From NCBI GenBank assembly GCA_018657625.1, contig JABHWU010000138.1, forward strand, positions 1 through 44,806: a DNA stretch of 44,806 nucleotides. The letters run 5' to 3'. The notes under the pieces were generated by a model, which was given only the letters and a program-made list of their open reading frames with translations, made no database searches and was not told the origin of the DNA. This DNA is from Deltaproteobacteria bacterium (GTDB lineage Bacteria > SAR324 > XYD2-FULL-50-16). The position numbers were made by a program, and so were the translations under genes. This document shows, in pieces, positions 25,262 to 35,406 of this stretch (the first letter of the stretch is position 1; every line of letters starts with the position of its first letter).

Positions 25262-26311
25262 ATGCGTATTGAACCAGAATTAAAACTAGGATTTAAAGAT
25301 GTCTTAATCCGTCCCAAAAGATCCACTTTGAAAAGTCGGTCCCAGGTTGAATTGGAACGATCATTTATTATGAAACACACTCAGTATAAATGGGATGGTG
25401 TGCCAGTCATAGCCGCTAATATGGATTCAGTAGGAACCTTCAAGATGGCAGAATCACTAAAATCTTTTGGAATACTAACTGCCATTCATAAACACTATGA
25501 TCTGGAGGGTTGGAAAAATTTTATTCAAAAAAATCCAGCTGATATACTTGATTATATAATGATTAGTTGTGGCGCTTTAAAGCAGGACTTTGTTAAATTG
25601 TCTGAAATTTTGCATGAATATCCTGAAATTAAGTTTATTTGTATAGATGTAGCGAACGGTTATACTGAAAGCTTCACTGAGTTTGTACGAAGAGTGCGGG
25701 ATGCCTACCCTGATAAAATTATTGTAGCGGGAAATGTTGTCACCGGAGAAATGGTTGAAGAGTTGGTCTTATCCGGAGCGGATATTGTTAAAGTAGGTAT
25801 TGGCCCCGGATCCGTGTGTACAACCAGAGTTAAAACCGGAGTGGGGTATCCGCAACTATCAGCGATTATTGAATGTGCTGATGCTGCCCATGGATTAAAC
25901 GGGCATATTATCGCAGATGGTGGCTGCACTTGCGCCGGTGACGTTGCGAAAGCTTTTGGTGCAGGAGCTGATTTTGTGATGATGGGAGGAATGCTGGCAG
26001 GACATATTGAAAGTGAAGGAGAAATTATAGAAAAGAATGGTCATAAACTCATGGCTTTTTATGGGATGAGTTCGGAAACCGCTATGAAAAAACATTCAGG
26101 TGGCGTGGCAAATTATAGGGCTTCGGAAGGAAAATCTGTGCAGGTACCTTACCGTGGAAAGGTTAAAGATACGGTTAATGATATTTTAGGTGGCCTCCGG
26201 TCTTCTTGCACTTACGTTGGCGCAGGTAAATTAAAAGAGTTGAGTAAACGAACAACTTTTATCAGAGTTCGAGAACAGGAAAATATTGTTTTTTCTGAAT
26301 CTTCGGATTAG
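25262..26311 (+). CDS. guaC: GMP reductase
   Basis: Reduces GMP to IMP with NADPH and release of ammonia, returning guanine nucleotides to the common purine pool. The IMPDH/GMPR barrel has [11 protein letters not shown] with catalytic C186, the same position as in E. coli GuaC. The flap [15 protein letters not shown] follows, then a C-terminal [12 protein letters not shown]. There are no CBS domains, and GMPR-specific features favour GuaC over IMP dehydrogenase. At 349 residues it is full length. The ABC transporter genes begin 23 bases downstream, so it leads a purine salvage operon. Confidence 0.95.
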   Translation: MRIEPELKLGFKDVLIRPKRSTLKSRSQVELERSFIMKHTQYKWDGVPVIAANMDSVGTFKMAESLKSFGILTAIHKHYDLEGWKNFIQKNPADILDYIMISCGALKQDFVKLSEILHEYPEIKFICIDVANGYTESFTEFVRRVRDAYPDKIIVAGNVVTGEMVEELVLSGADIVKVGIGPGSVCTTRVKTGVGYPQLSAIIECADAAHGLNGHIIADGGCTCAGDVAKAFGAGADFVMMGGMLAGHIESEGEIIEKNGHKLMAFYGMSSETAMKKHSGGVANYRASEGKSVQVPYRGKVKDTVNDILGGLRSSCTYVGAGKLKELSKRTTFIRVREQENIVFSESSD

Positions 26312-26334
26312 TAACTTTCAAATTATAAATATCT

Positions 26335-27876
26335 ATGCCTCAATCGGTTGTCCTGGAACTTAAAAATATCACTAAATCTTTTCCTGGTATTATTGCCAAT
26401 GATCATATCAATTTTGATCTGAAAAAAGGCGAAATTCATACATTGCTGGGGGAAAACGGTGCTGGAAAATCTACCTTGATGAATATTATTTCCGGATTAT
26501 ACCCTGCCGATGAAGGAGAACTAAGCATCAATGGAGAAAAAACAAATTTTTTAAATCCTAAACAAGCAATTTTGGCTGGTATTGGAATGGTGCATCAGCA
26601 TTTTATGCTGATTAAAAATCATACAGTGGCCGAGAATATTATTCTGGGTACGCCTCAAAAATTCCACTTGAGTATCAAAAAGATCCATAAAGAAATTACA
26701 ACAATTTCTGAAGAGTACGGCTTATTCGTCGATCCTTCCAAAAAAATTCAAAATTTATCAGTTGGTGAACAACAAAGAGTTGAAATATTAAAAATACTTT
26801 ACCGGGGAGCGCAAATATTGATTTTAGATGAGCCAACAGCGGTTTTAAGTCCTCAGGAATCCGAATCTTTATTTAAAATCTTACATAAAATGGTGGCCAC
26901 CGGACATTCTGTTATCTTTATTTCCCATAAAATGAAAGAAGTGCTAGCTATTTCAGACCGCATCACTATTTTAAGCAAAGGTAAAGTCCTCAAAACGGTT
27001 CAAAGAGATACGACGACTGCGGAAGCACTAGCCAAAATCATGATGGGAGAGAGCAAATTGTCTTCAGAACTTTCAAAGGAAAGTCAAAGTGAAGTGGATA
27101 TTAAAATTCAAAACAGTGTTAATCAAAATACAGTCATAGAATTAAAAAATATTTACGCTGACAATAAACAAGGTCATCCTGTTTTAAATGATATTTCCCT
27201 GGAAATCAAAAGTGGTGAAATTCTCGGACTAGCCGGGATCTCAGGTAATGGGCAATCTGAATTAGCTAAAGTGTTAGGAGGGTTGTTACCCTTTAAAAAA
27301 GGAGAATATCTCTTTGAAGGAAAAGCACTGGATAAAGTTTCTGTTTCAAAAATGATCAAATTAGGGCTTGGATATATACCAGAAGACCGAAAGCGTTTTG
27401 GGATCGCCAAGGGTTTATCTATTGCGAATAACTTTTTAATTCGTGATTATCAGAATCCACAATTCTATCAGAATCGTTTTCTAAACTGGCAAAAAATATA
27501 TAAATATGCCCGTAAAAAGATGACAGAATTTGATATAAGGGCGCCATCTGAAAAAACTTCGATCGGGAAGCTTTCGGGGGGGAATATTCAAAAAACAATA
27601 TTATCCCGAGAAATTTCGAGGTCAATTAAGTTTTTATTAGCCAATCAACCCATTCGTGGTTTGGATGTGAATGCAGCAGGCGATATCCGAAATTTGATAT
27701 TAAAAGCGAAAGAGAGTGGTTTAGCTGTTCTTTTGATATCTGAAGATCTGGATGAAATACTGACCATTAGTGATCGCATTGCTATTATTTATAATGGTCA
27801 AATCCAGCAGGTTGTTCCCAGAGATCAAGCTAATATTGAAAAAATCGGATTAATAATGACCGGGATTCCAGACTAA
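26335..27876 (+). CDS. ABC transporter ATPase, nucleoside/BMP type
   Basis: A 513-residue ATPase with two fused nucleotide-binding domains. The first has Walker A GENGAGKST at 39-47, signature LSVGEQQRVEIL and Walker B ILILDEPTAVLSP. The second is degenerate: GISGNGQSEL replaces Walker A, LSGGNIQKTILSRE is kept as signature, and the Walker B region reads LLANQPIRGLDV. This asymmetry is typical of the sugar/nucleoside importers with BMP-family receptors. It is followed by two permeases and a BMP receptor. Confidence 0.94.
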   Translation: MPQSVVLELKNITKSFPGIIANDHINFDLKKGEIHTLLGENGAGKSTLMNIISGLYPADEGELSINGEKTNFLNPKQAILAGIGMVHQHFMLIKNHTVAENIILGTPQKFHLSIKKIHKEITTISEEYGLFVDPSKKIQNLSVGEQQRVEILKILYRGAQILILDEPTAVLSPQESESLFKILHKMVATGHSVIFISHKMKEVLAISDRITILSKGKVLKTVQRDTTTAEALAKIMMGESKLSSELSKESQSEVDIKIQNSVNQNTVIELKNIYADNKQGHPVLNDISLEIKSGEILGLAGISGNGQSELAKVLGGLLPFKKGEYLFEGKALDKVSVSKMIKLGLGYIPEDRKRFGIAKGLSIANNFLIRDYQNPQFYQNRFLNWQKIYKYARKKMTEFDIRAPSEKTSIGKLSGGNIQKTILSREISRSIKFLLANQPIRGLDVNAAGDIRNLILKAKESGLAVLLISEDLDEILTISDRIAIIYNGQIQQVVPRDQANIEKIGLIMTGIPD

Positions 27877-27902
27877 TTTTTTTAAAACTTAACCATTATA
27901 AA

Positions 27903-28967
27903 ATGTATTATTTTACTTTTGAAAAACGATTACATTCTTCATTTAAAATTAGAACCAGTATTACGCTAACATCGATTCTGACAGCATTGATCATTGGTGG
28001 GATTTTTTTTCTAATTATTGGAATAAATCCAATAGCGGTATATAAAAGTGTTGTTACGAATGTATTCTTCAATACTTATGCCTGGGAAGATTTGTTTTTA
28101 AAAACCAGTCCTTTACTATTAACTGGAATTTCAGTTGCATTGGCAGCTAATTTGAAAATTTGGAATATAGGCGCAGACGGTCAATTTTATATGGGAACAC
28201 TAGGTGCTACCTGGGTAGCCTTAAACTATGGTGGTGCTCTGTCGTCTACTTCTATCATTCCCTTGATGTTTTTAGCCGCAGTGTTAGCCGGATCTTTATG
28301 GGCCTTATTACCAGCACTATTCAGAGCCCAGTTTGGCGTAAATGAAATCATAACCACCTTATTGATGAATTATATTGCGATTAGTTGGGTGGATTACCTG
28401 ATATTTGGTTCCTGGCGAGACCCTAAAAGTAATAATTTTCCAGTGACACCCGAATTTTCAGAATCTACCTACTTACCGACATTATTAAACAGCAGTGTTC
28501 ATGCCGGTTTACTGGTTGGCGTGGTTATTATTCTACTTATTTATTTTATTTTAAAGAAAACTAAATTAGGTGTTCAGATCACAATTACTGGAGATAATCC
28601 GGACGCCGGTCTGTATTCGGGAATTAATATCAAACGCTTAATTGTGATTATTCTGGTTTTGAGTGGTGGGATTGCTGGTGTCGCTGGTATGCTTGAGGTT
28701 ACTGGTGTTCAGCATCGTTTACAACAAAACATTTCATTGGGTTATGGTTATACGGGTATTATCATCGCCTGGCTCGCACGAAATCATCCCTTAGGCGTTA
28801 TATTTTATGCTTTTTTTATGGCTGTTGTATTTGTGGGTGGTGAAAATTTACAAATTGTTTTCGGACTTCCCAAAGCCATGATTGATCTTTTTCAAGGGAT
28901 TATATTGTTTTGTGTGTTGGGCATGGAAATATTTGCAGAATACCGATTAAAAATTAAACGAGTATAA
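27903..28967 (+). CDS. ABC transporter permease 1, nucleoside/BMP type
   Basis: A 354-residue inner-membrane permease of the BPD_transp_2 family with about nine hydrophobic segments. Typical blocks are LKIWNIGADGQFYMG near residue 86, FGVNEIITTLLMNYIAISWVDYL near 143, and GGIAGVAGMLEVTG near 259. It should pair with the second permease, 2 bases downstream, to form the heterodimeric pore. Confidence 0.93.
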   Translation: MYYFTFEKRLHSSFKIRTSITLTSILTALIIGGIFFLIIGINPIAVYKSVVTNVFFNTYAWEDLFLKTSPLLLTGISVALAANLKIWNIGADGQFYMGTLGATWVALNYGGALSSTSIIPLMFLAAVLAGSLWALLPALFRAQFGVNEIITTLLMNYIAISWVDYLIFGSWRDPKSNNFPVTPEFSESTYLPTLLNSSVHAGLLVGVVIILLIYFILKKTKLGVQITITGDNPDAGLYSGINIKRLIVIILVLSGGIAGVAGMLEVTGVQHRLQQNISLGYGYTGIIIAWLARNHPLGVIFYAFFMAVVFVGGENLQIVFGLPKAMIDLFQGIILFCVLGMEIFAEYRLKIKRV

Positions 28968-28969
28968 AT

Positions 28970-29917
28970 ATGAGTTCAATTACGGGAATAGAATGGATGA
29001 TTGTTATTCTAATCGCTGCTGTTAAAATGGGCACTCCTTTGTTATTTGCCACCTTAGGGGGAGTGATCAGTGAAAGAGCCGGTGTCATTAATTTGGGGAT
29101 GGAAGGTTTAATGTTGATTGGAGCTTTAACAGCTTTTATGGTTAGTCTATATTCTCAATCTGCATTATTAGCTGTGATTGCTGCTGCGATAGTCGCAGGA
29201 CTGGTGACATTGATTCATGGTTTGATCTGCATTTCCCTTAAAGCAAATCAGATTGCCTCCGGGTTAGCTTTAGCCCTATTTGGTACGGGTTTAAGTGGTG
29301 TTTTTGGCGATAAATTCACCGGTCAAACCATTAATGCTATCAAAGACATTCAGATACCGGTTTTAGGATCTATTCCTGTTTTGGGAAAAATGCTATTCAA
29401 TCAAAATGCTCTGGTTTATTTCTCTTATTTTTGTGTTTTATTGGCGTGGTATGTTTTGTATTATACCCGAGTTGGATTAAACCTGAGGGCCACAGGAGAA
29501 GATCCTGAAGTGGTTGATTCCATTGGGTTATCAGTTACACTGTACCGCTTTCTGGCTGTGGTTACTGGAGGTATGTTGATCGGAGTAGGTGGCGCTTATT
29601 TTCCTTTGGTGTTAACCTCATTTTGGGTTAATAATCTGACAGGTGGCCGGGGGTGGATTGCAGTGGCTCTGGTTATTTTTTCATTCTGGCATCCTGGGAA
29701 GGCTTTATTAGGCGCTTATTTATTTGGGGCTGCCATCGCTTTACAACTTCGTTTACAGTTGATGGGCTTTGCTGTTTCCCCTTATTTTCTGGATATGTTT
29801 CCCTTTGTTTTAACCATTACTGTATTGACTTTGGCTACTATTAGGTATCATAAAAAAGGAATTTCTGTAATGCCAGCTGCTTTGGGTACAGCTTTTTTTA
29901 GAGGAGAAAAGCACTAA
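28970..29917 (+). CDS. ABC transporter permease 2, nucleoside/BMP type
   Basis: A 315-residue permease of the same family as its neighbour. The opening TPLLFATLGGVISERAGVINLGMEGLMLIGA is the hallmark of the second permease of these systems. About nine membrane segments are visible. The start lies 2 bases after the previous stop, so translation is probably coupled. Confidence 0.93.
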   Translation: MSSITGIEWMIVILIAAVKMGTPLLFATLGGVISERAGVINLGMEGLMLIGALTAFMVSLYSQSALLAVIAAAIVAGLVTLIHGLICISLKANQIASGLALALFGTGLSGVFGDKFTGQTINAIKDIQIPVLGSIPVLGKMLFNQNALVYFSYFCVLLAWYVLYYTRVGLNLRATGEDPEVVDSIGLSVTLYRFLAVVTGGMLIGVGGAYFPLVLTSFWVNNLTGGRGWIAVALVIFSFWHPGKALLGAYLFGAAIALQLRLQLMGFAVSPYFLDMFPFVLTITVLTLATIRYHKKGISVMPAALGTAFFRGEKH

Positions 29918-30129
29918 TATTCAGTGCAGTGGGTAAGTGAAGCTTTTATATGATTGTCAAATTACATTGAGTTTATTATTAAATATTATGCGAATTCATT
30001 TGAGATTTACGGCTTTTTATGTTGTATTTCAAAAAATAATTTCTTTTTTCATTCCTGATTTTTAATCGCTGTTTTGGCGTATTTAAATACAGAAATCAGG
30101 GTTTGATTTTTAATAAATATGAGGTTTCT

Positions 30130-31239
30130 ATGGCTCAAAAATCTTCATCCAATCGGATATTAATCCTTGTTATTGTATTGGCAATTGCGCTGATTGCGGT
30201 TTATTATTTTAGTCAATCTGCTAAAGATCAGACTGAATTAAAATCAGATAAAAAAGATTTAAAAGTTGCTTATGTTTATGTTGGTCCAGTTGGTGATGGT
30301 GGATGGACTTATGCCCATGATTTAGGAAGAAAACACTTGGAGAGTAAAGGTATTAAGACAACTTTTGTTGAAAGTGTCCCTGAAGCGGATTCTTATCGAA
30401 CCATTCGAAATCTTGCTCAAAACAATGATATCATTTTTACGACCAGTTTTGGATTTATGGACCCTACCTTAAAAACGGCTGAAGAGTTCCCAAATGTTAC
30501 ATTTATGCACTGTTCCGGTTTTAAAACATCCAAAAACATGGGTAACTATTTTGGGAGAATGTATCAGGCAAAATATCTGGCGGGTATGGTTGCCGGTGCT
30601 ATGTCTAAAACAAATCGTATCGGGGTTATCGGATCACATCCAATTAGTGAAATCATCAGACATATTAATGCTTTTACTTTAGGTGTTCAGGCTATAAAAC
30701 CCGATGCGGAAGTTCAGGTATTGTGGATTAATTCTTGGTTTGATCCTGCCAAAGAAGTTGAAGCGACCAATAGTCTGATTGATAATGGTGCTGATATCAT
30801 TGCTATTACTACTGATTCCGCAGCCCCTCTGCAAACAGCCGCAAAAAAAGGCGTTCTTTCCATTGGAAATGACAGCGACATGACCAAATATGCTCCAGAT
30901 CATCATTTGACTGCAGCCATATTTAACTGGGGTGTTATTTATGAAGATATTTACAATAAAGTAAAAGATGGTACCTGGAAACCTGGTTCAGATTGGTGGG
31001 GTCTTGAAACTGGATTAGTTGGTCTTTCACCATTTAGTAAACTGGTACCGGAAGATCTTCAAAATAAAGTAAATGCTAAAAGAGAAGAAATCGGTAAAGG
31101 TTTAAAGGTATTTCAGGGGCCGATTACGAAACAAGATGGTTCTATAGCTCTTGAAGCTGGAAAAACGCATACAGATCAGGAACTGTTAAGCATGAATTAT
31201 TTTGTAAAAGGTGTGATTGGAGACTTACCTAAAAACTAG
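30130..31239 (+). CDS. BMP-family substrate-binding protein
   Basis: Extracytoplasmic receptor of the BMP/PnrA type, usually for purine nucleosides. The mature domain starts LKVAYVYVGPVGDGGWTYAHDLGRK and contains FGFMDPTLKTAEEFPNVTFMH, GRMYQAKYLAGMVAGAMSK and ITTDSAAPLQTAAKKG, all typical. The N-terminus has a hydrophobic segment (residues 10-26) without a lipobox cysteine, so it may be membrane-anchored by that helix. The ATG at 30130 has a GAGG site just before it. The gap of 212 bases after permease 2 may hold a separate promoter. A terminator follows. Confidence 0.93.
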   Translation: MAQKSSSNRILILVIVLAIALIAVYYFSQSAKDQTELKSDKKDLKVAYVYVGPVGDGGWTYAHDLGRKHLESKGIKTTFVESVPEADSYRTIRNLAQNNDIIFTTSFGFMDPTLKTAEEFPNVTFMHCSGFKTSKNMGNYFGRMYQAKYLAGMVAGAMSKTNRIGVIGSHPISEIIRHINAFTLGVQAIKPDAEVQVLWINSWFDPAKEVEATNSLIDNGADIIAITTDSAAPLQTAAKKGVLSIGNDSDMTKYAPDHHLTAAIFNWGVIYEDIYNKVKDGTWKPGSDWWGLETGLVGLSPFSKLVPEDLQNKVNAKREEIGKGLKVFQGPITKQDGSIALEAGKTHTDQELLSMNYFVKGVIGDLPKN

Positions 31240-31263
31240 TCAGCTTTTTAAATTCAATATTTT

Positions 31264-31306
31264 AAGTTCCCGCAAACCATTTGGGTAGTTTTCGGGAACT
31301 TTTTTA
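31264..31306 (+). terminator. Rho-independent terminator after the BMP gene
   Basis: AAGTTCCCG at 31264-31272 pairs with CGGGAACTT at 31293-31301, followed by a T-run. It separates the transporter operon from gpt. Confidence 0.85.
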
Positions 31307-31346
31307 TTCGTACACCATAACCAAACTAAATAAAGGGATATTATAC

Positions 31347-31820
31347 ATGCAGTCGACACCATACCAAAAAGATTTTGTTGTGTCCTGGGATGCGTTACAT
31401 CGTGATGCCAGGGCATTAGCCTGGAGATTACTGTCAATGCGGCAATGGAAAGGTATTGTGGCTATTACCCGTGGTGGCCTGGTACCAGCTGCTATCATTG
31501 CTAGGGAGTTGGATCTTCGATTAGTGGATACCGTTTGTGTTTTAACCTATGATGAACAGGATAAAGGAAAACCCAGTGTCTTAAAAGGTGTCGATGGAGA
31601 TGGAGAAGGTTTTTTGCTGATTGACGATCTAGTAGATACTGGAACCACAGCCAAAATTGTCCGGGAAATGTTACCGAAAGCTTATTTTGCCACAGTATAT
31701 GCCAAACCGGAAGGACGCCCAATGGTAGATTGTTTTATCACTGAAGTCAGCCAGGATACATGGATTCGTTTTCCCTGGGATTTGGAATTGAACTATTCCC
31801 AACCAATTGCGAATCGATAA
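31347..31820 (+). CDS. gpt: Xanthine-guanine phosphoribosyltransferase
   Basis: Converts guanine and xanthine with PRPP to GMP and XMP. It resembles E. coli Gpt along its length: [40 protein letters not shown], the PRPP loop [10 protein letters not shown] at 92-101, and [25 protein letters not shown]. The ATG at 31347, with an AAAGGGA site, gives 158 residues against 152 in E. coli. It fits the salvage theme of guaC and the nucleoside transporter upstream. The RadC-like gene starts 6 bases after its stop. Confidence 0.95.
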   Translation: MQSTPYQKDFVVSWDALHRDARALAWRLLSMRQWKGIVAITRGGLVPAAIIARELDLRLVDTVCVLTYDEQDKGKPSVLKGVDGDGEGFLLIDDLVDTGTTAKIVREMLPKAYFATVYAKPEGRPMVDCFITEVSQDTWIRFPWDLELNYSQPIANR

Positions 31821-31826
31821 TTTTAA

Positions 31827-33263
31827 ATGGTATTGGAAAAAGAGCATACTGAAAAATTTAAATATTTTATAAATCTGTGTTCGAATCATGTTGAACATCA
31901 TCCACTCAGTCTTTTTTTTCAATCTTCTTCAAGTATCCGGTCTAATATTTCCAGTGATTTACCACCAACTGTTTTCGAGCTATGGGAAGCTGCACTGATC
32001 TATTTAATTCCTAAAACCTACCTTAAATTTTTCAGTGGTAAACAACATAGTCAGAAAATTGAAATTAAAACTTTAATTGTTCAGTTTTGCCAGTTAACAG
32101 ATTACTCCCCACAGCATTTCATTAAAAAAATTCTTCAATCAAGTCTCTTAAGTAAAATTCCGGATATTGATCTAAATATATGGACTGGTTTTTTATTCAA
32201 TTTCAATACGCAAATTAATTCCTGGACAGCAGGATCTTGGAACCAAAAACTGACGAATGATAAACAGAACGCCATCTTTCAGATTACCCAAACGCTACAA
32301 TTTAAGAATCCCTGGGAGACAGCCTGTTTTCTGGACCATTTAGGATATCCTGTTTTCTCTTCCATAAAAATGAAAATGGTTTGGCAACATTTTTATGGAA
32401 AAACTGATTTAAATATTGATTATTTGGAATGGGTTAAATTATTTCAATCTTTAAATATGTCAGAACTGGAACAACTAAATATTGAGCGAATAATTGATTG
32501 TCTTATTTCCCACTCAACCCAAAACCAACAGGTTGATTATTGTCATGGCCTTGAAGCATGTGATGGTTGCTTTTTAAAAGAGAACTGTCATTTTTATCAG
32601 CAATATTTCCATGTCAGGCAGGATGAATATATTGAAACACAAGTAAAACTTGATAAAGTTCATTCAATTGACAGTCAGGATCTGATCATTTATTTGCTAA
32701 AGGCATTTTGGCAAGGTTCTGGAAATCAAAAGCAATATCTGGCAAAATATCCTGATATTGAGATACAGGATTTACTGATTAATCAAAATAGTTCCAAAGA
32801 TGAAGCTTTTTTTGTCCGATTAGCGGCGATTCAAAATCTTATTGAAAGAGACGATCTGGCCCCAAAAGTCCAGGAAGGGAAATCTTTTACGAATAGTGAG
32901 TCTATTTTTAATTTTTATCGTTTTTCATTGAGTCGAAAAAAACAAGAGTCTTTTTTTATTCTCATTCTGGATAATAAACATCGAACCATAAAGCTCCAAA
33001 AAATATCGCAAGGTATTTTGAATAAAAGCCTTGTCCACCCCCGGGAAGTCTTTGCACCGGCAATTCAATTGAGAGCAGCCGCGATTATTCTGATTCATAA
33101 TCACCCGAGTGGTGACCCTACCCCTTCCACTGCAGATATAAATATTACTCGACGATTAGTTCAAGTTGGAGAAATTGTTGGTATTTCTGTACTGGATCAT
33201 GTCATCATCGGAAAAAGCAGTTTTTACAGTTTTGTTGATGAAGATAGAATGCCGACAAATTGA
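31827..33263 (+). CDS. RadC/JAB-domain protein with four-cysteine N-terminal region
   Basis: A 478-residue protein, about twice the length of ordinary RadC. Residues 285-478 are RadC-like (UPF0758). A degenerate helical lead-in is followed by a JAB/MPN domain with VHPREVFAPAI, then HNHPSGDPTPSTAD at 424-437. Its H424, H426 and D437 are the metal-site residues. Residues 1-270 are not typical of RadC. They contain C239, C245, C248 and C254, spaced C-x5-C-x2-C-x5-C, close to the C-x6-C-x2-C-x5-C cluster loop at the end of endonuclease III-type glycosylases. The helical region before it is compatible with a degenerate glycosylase fold. This last point is inference. It sits between gpt and obg on one strand. 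Confidence 0.75.
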   Translation: MVLEKEHTEKFKYFINLCSNHVEHHPLSLFFQSSSSIRSNISSDLPPTVFELWEAALIYLIPKTYLKFFSGKQHSQKIEIKTLIVQFCQLTDYSPQHFIKKILQSSLLSKIPDIDLNIWTGFLFNFNTQINSWTAGSWNQKLTNDKQNAIFQITQTLQFKNPWETACFLDHLGYPVFSSIKMKMVWQHFYGKTDLNIDYLEWVKLFQSLNMSELEQLNIERIIDCLISHSTQNQQVDYCHGLEACDGCFLKENCHFYQQYFHVRQDEYIETQVKLDKVHSIDSQDLIIYLLKAFWQGSGNQKQYLAKYPDIEIQDLLINQNSSKDEAFFVRLAAIQNLIERDDLAPKVQEGKSFTNSESIFNFYRFSLSRKKQESFFILILDNKHRTIKLQKISQGILNKSLVHPREVFAPAIQLRAAAIILIHNHPSGDPTPSTADINITRRLVQVGEIVGISVLDHVIIGKSSFYSFVDEDRMPTN

Positions 33264-33347
33264 AACTATCACTTGCTAAATTTCTGATTTTTTACTATTT
33301 TTCAATTCTTTCTTATAAATAATAATATTCAATTTTGATATGGTACT

Positions 33348-34352
33348 ATGGTTAAATTTGTTGATACTGTTAAAGTTTTTGTCGAGTCTGGAAATGGTGG
33401 TCGTGGTTGTTCATCTATGAGGCATGAAAAATATGTAGAATTTGGTGGTCCGAATGGTGGCGATGGCGGTAGAGGGGGTGATGTCCATATTCAGGGTTCA
33501 TCTAGAATGACAAGTTTACAGGATCTTAGACTACATCCACATCAAAAAGCTAAAAATGGTATGCCGGGTTTGGGAGACCAGAAAAATGGTAAAGCCGGGG
33601 ATAACAAGCTTATTGAAGTCCCTTTAGGAACAATAGTGTGTGATGAGGAAACCTCTGAAATTTACTGTGAGGTACTGGAGGAGAAATCTTATCTGCTTTT
33701 AAAAGGTGGAAAAGGTGGTTTGGGAAATATGCACTTTAAGTCAAGTATTAAACGGGCGCCCAGATATGCTCAACCAGGACTACCTGGTCAGTCCTTAACG
33801 ATTCGGCTTGAATTGAAAATCATGGCAGATGTCGGGCTGGTTGGATTTCCTAATGCTGGTAAATCTACATTTATTTCAGCAGTTTCCAATGCCAGACCTA
33901 AAATAGCCGATTATCCTTTTACAACCCTGGTACCTAATTTAGGTGTCGTCGCTCTGGATAATTATCAATCTTTTGTTATCGCGGACATTCCCGGCATCAT
34001 AGAGAATGCTCATCAGGGAATGGGTTTGGGAGACAGGTTTTTAAAACATATTCAGAGAACATCTGTTCTGGCTTTTTTAATCGATTGTTCTGGTTTTGAA
34101 GAGAACAGTCCTGTTGATGTTTTTAAAACACTATTGAATGAATTAGAATTGTATTCGGGAGACTTATTAGAGAAAAAAAGAGTTGTATTGCTTAGTAAAA
34201 TAGATTCGATTCGACCCGACTTGGATCTTAATACACTTTTTGATGATTTTAAAGCAATCAATGAAGAACCTTATGCTATATCAAGTGTTTCCCGAAATGG
34301 TTTGAAAAAAGTATTGTTCCGCCTCCATGATATTGTTCAAGAGGAACCTTAA
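33348..34352 (+). CDS. obg: Obg GTPase
   Basis: Essential ribosome-associated GTPase of late 50S assembly. The glycine-rich Obg domain (residues 1-157) starts MVKFVDTVKVFVESGNGGRG. The G domain has G1 GFPNAGKST at 166-174, FTTLVPNLG as switch, and G3 DIPG at 213-216. At 334 residues it lacks the C-terminal extension found in some phyla. Its last 4 bases overlap the end of the convergent LptF/G gene. Confidence 0.96.
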   Translation: MVKFVDTVKVFVESGNGGRGCSSMRHEKYVEFGGPNGGDGGRGGDVHIQGSSRMTSLQDLRLHPHQKAKNGMPGLGDQKNGKAGDNKLIEVPLGTIVCDEETSEIYCEVLEEKSYLLLKGGKGGLGNMHFKSSIKRAPRYAQPGLPGQSLTIRLELKIMADVGLVGFPNAGKSTFISAVSNARPKIADYPFTTLVPNLGVVALDNYQSFVIADIPGIIENAHQGMGLGDRFLKHIQRTSVLAFLIDCSGFEENSPVDVFKTLLNELELYSGDLLEKKRVVLLSKIDSIRPDLDLNTLFDDFKAINEEPYAISSVSRNGLKKVLFRLHDIVQEEP

Positions 34353-35392
34353 GACCATCTGCCATAAATCAATATTAGAGCGATTCCTAAAAATACCATA
34401 TTTGCACCAAATGCAGCTAGTTCTGCAATTAGGATATCAGCTCTAAAAAGCGTCATGAAAATTTGGTCCAATAACCAATAAGCAAATCCTAAAATTACGG
34501 CCAATACGATCCCTGTCCTGGTGTTAAAACTTTTTCCGGCAAATAAAGAGAATGGTAAGGCTAAGATTATCATGATGAATAATGATATTATTAAAGCAAT
34601 TTTCTGACACAAGGCAAAAACATCTCCACTATCATCAATCCCACCTCTTTTTTTATTTAATATTTGGGTAATGACTTCTTGAAATGGCGCATATTTAGGG
34701 TTAATCAACTCTTTTTCAAATACAACAGGAAATTGGTCATTCGAATATTCGGATTGATTGAACGTTTTTTGGTCAATATCCATATCGTCAAAAACTATCT
34801 TGCTGGTAAACTCAGATTTCCATTGCCCATCCTGCAAAGTTAATTTTTTTATTTGCAAAATTTCTTTTAAATGGTTTTTAGGATCAAATTTGAAAATCTT
34901 TGCTTTTTCAACTGTTTGATTGGTTTTTTTTGCCTGATAAATGTAGAAAAGATTGTCTTGATAGAGACGCCATTTACTGGCGTTAGGTGTTGTCTGGATG
35001 ATACTCATTAAAGTATCAGATCCTAGTTTTGGAGCAAGATAGCTTTGATTAAGATAGATAAACACTGAAATAATGATACAGCAGGCAGAAATAGGTTTTA
35101 ACAATTGAACTAAACTAACACCAGCTGCCATCATGGCTACAATCTCTGATGATTTACTTAAGGTGATGTAAGTTAGTACAGTTGCCAGTAAGATCGAAAT
35201 TGGTGTGACAATTTCCACGAGCAGAGGAAATCCTGTCAGAATTGACTGGAAAAAGAGTGACCAACCACCTGTATCTATTTTATCCAGTTCCGCAAGCGCA
35301 ACAAAAGTTAAGGCGATGGTTATTAATGAGAAAACGCATGATCCAAAAAAAACAAAAAATTCTTTAGCGATATATAAGTTAATTCGTTTCAT
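34349..35392 (-). CDS. LptF/LptG-family LPS transport permease
   Basis: Inner-membrane permease of the YjgP/YjgQ family, part of the LptB2FG complex that extracts lipopolysaccharide. The N-terminal hydrophobic helices (FFVFFGSCVFSLITIALTFVAL), the LLATVLTYITLSKSSEIVAMMAAGVSL segment, a central periplasmic beta-jellyroll domain (about 130-245) and three C-terminal helices are in the expected order. Length 347 is typical. LptF and LptG cannot be told apart here. The small secreted protein gene upstream ends 14 bases before its start. Confidence 0.9.
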   Translation of the reverse strand: MKRINLYIAKEFFVFFGSCVFSLITIALTFVALAELDKIDTGGWSLFFQSILTGFPLLVEIVTPISILLATVLTYITLSKSSEIVAMMAAGVSLVQLLKPISACCIIISVFIYLNQSYLAPKLGSDTLMSIIQTTPNASKWRLYQDNLFYIYQAKKTNQTVEKAKIFKFDPKNHLKEILQIKKLTLQDGQWKSEFTSKIVFDDMDIDQKTFNQSEYSNDQFPVVFEKELINPKYAPFQEVITQILNKKRGGIDDSGDVFALCQKIALIISLFIMIILALPFSLFAGKSFNTRTGIVLAVILGFAYWLLDQIFMTLFRADILIAELAAFGANMVFLGIALILIYGRWS

Positions 35393-35406
35393 AGGTTTTG
35401 AATCGT

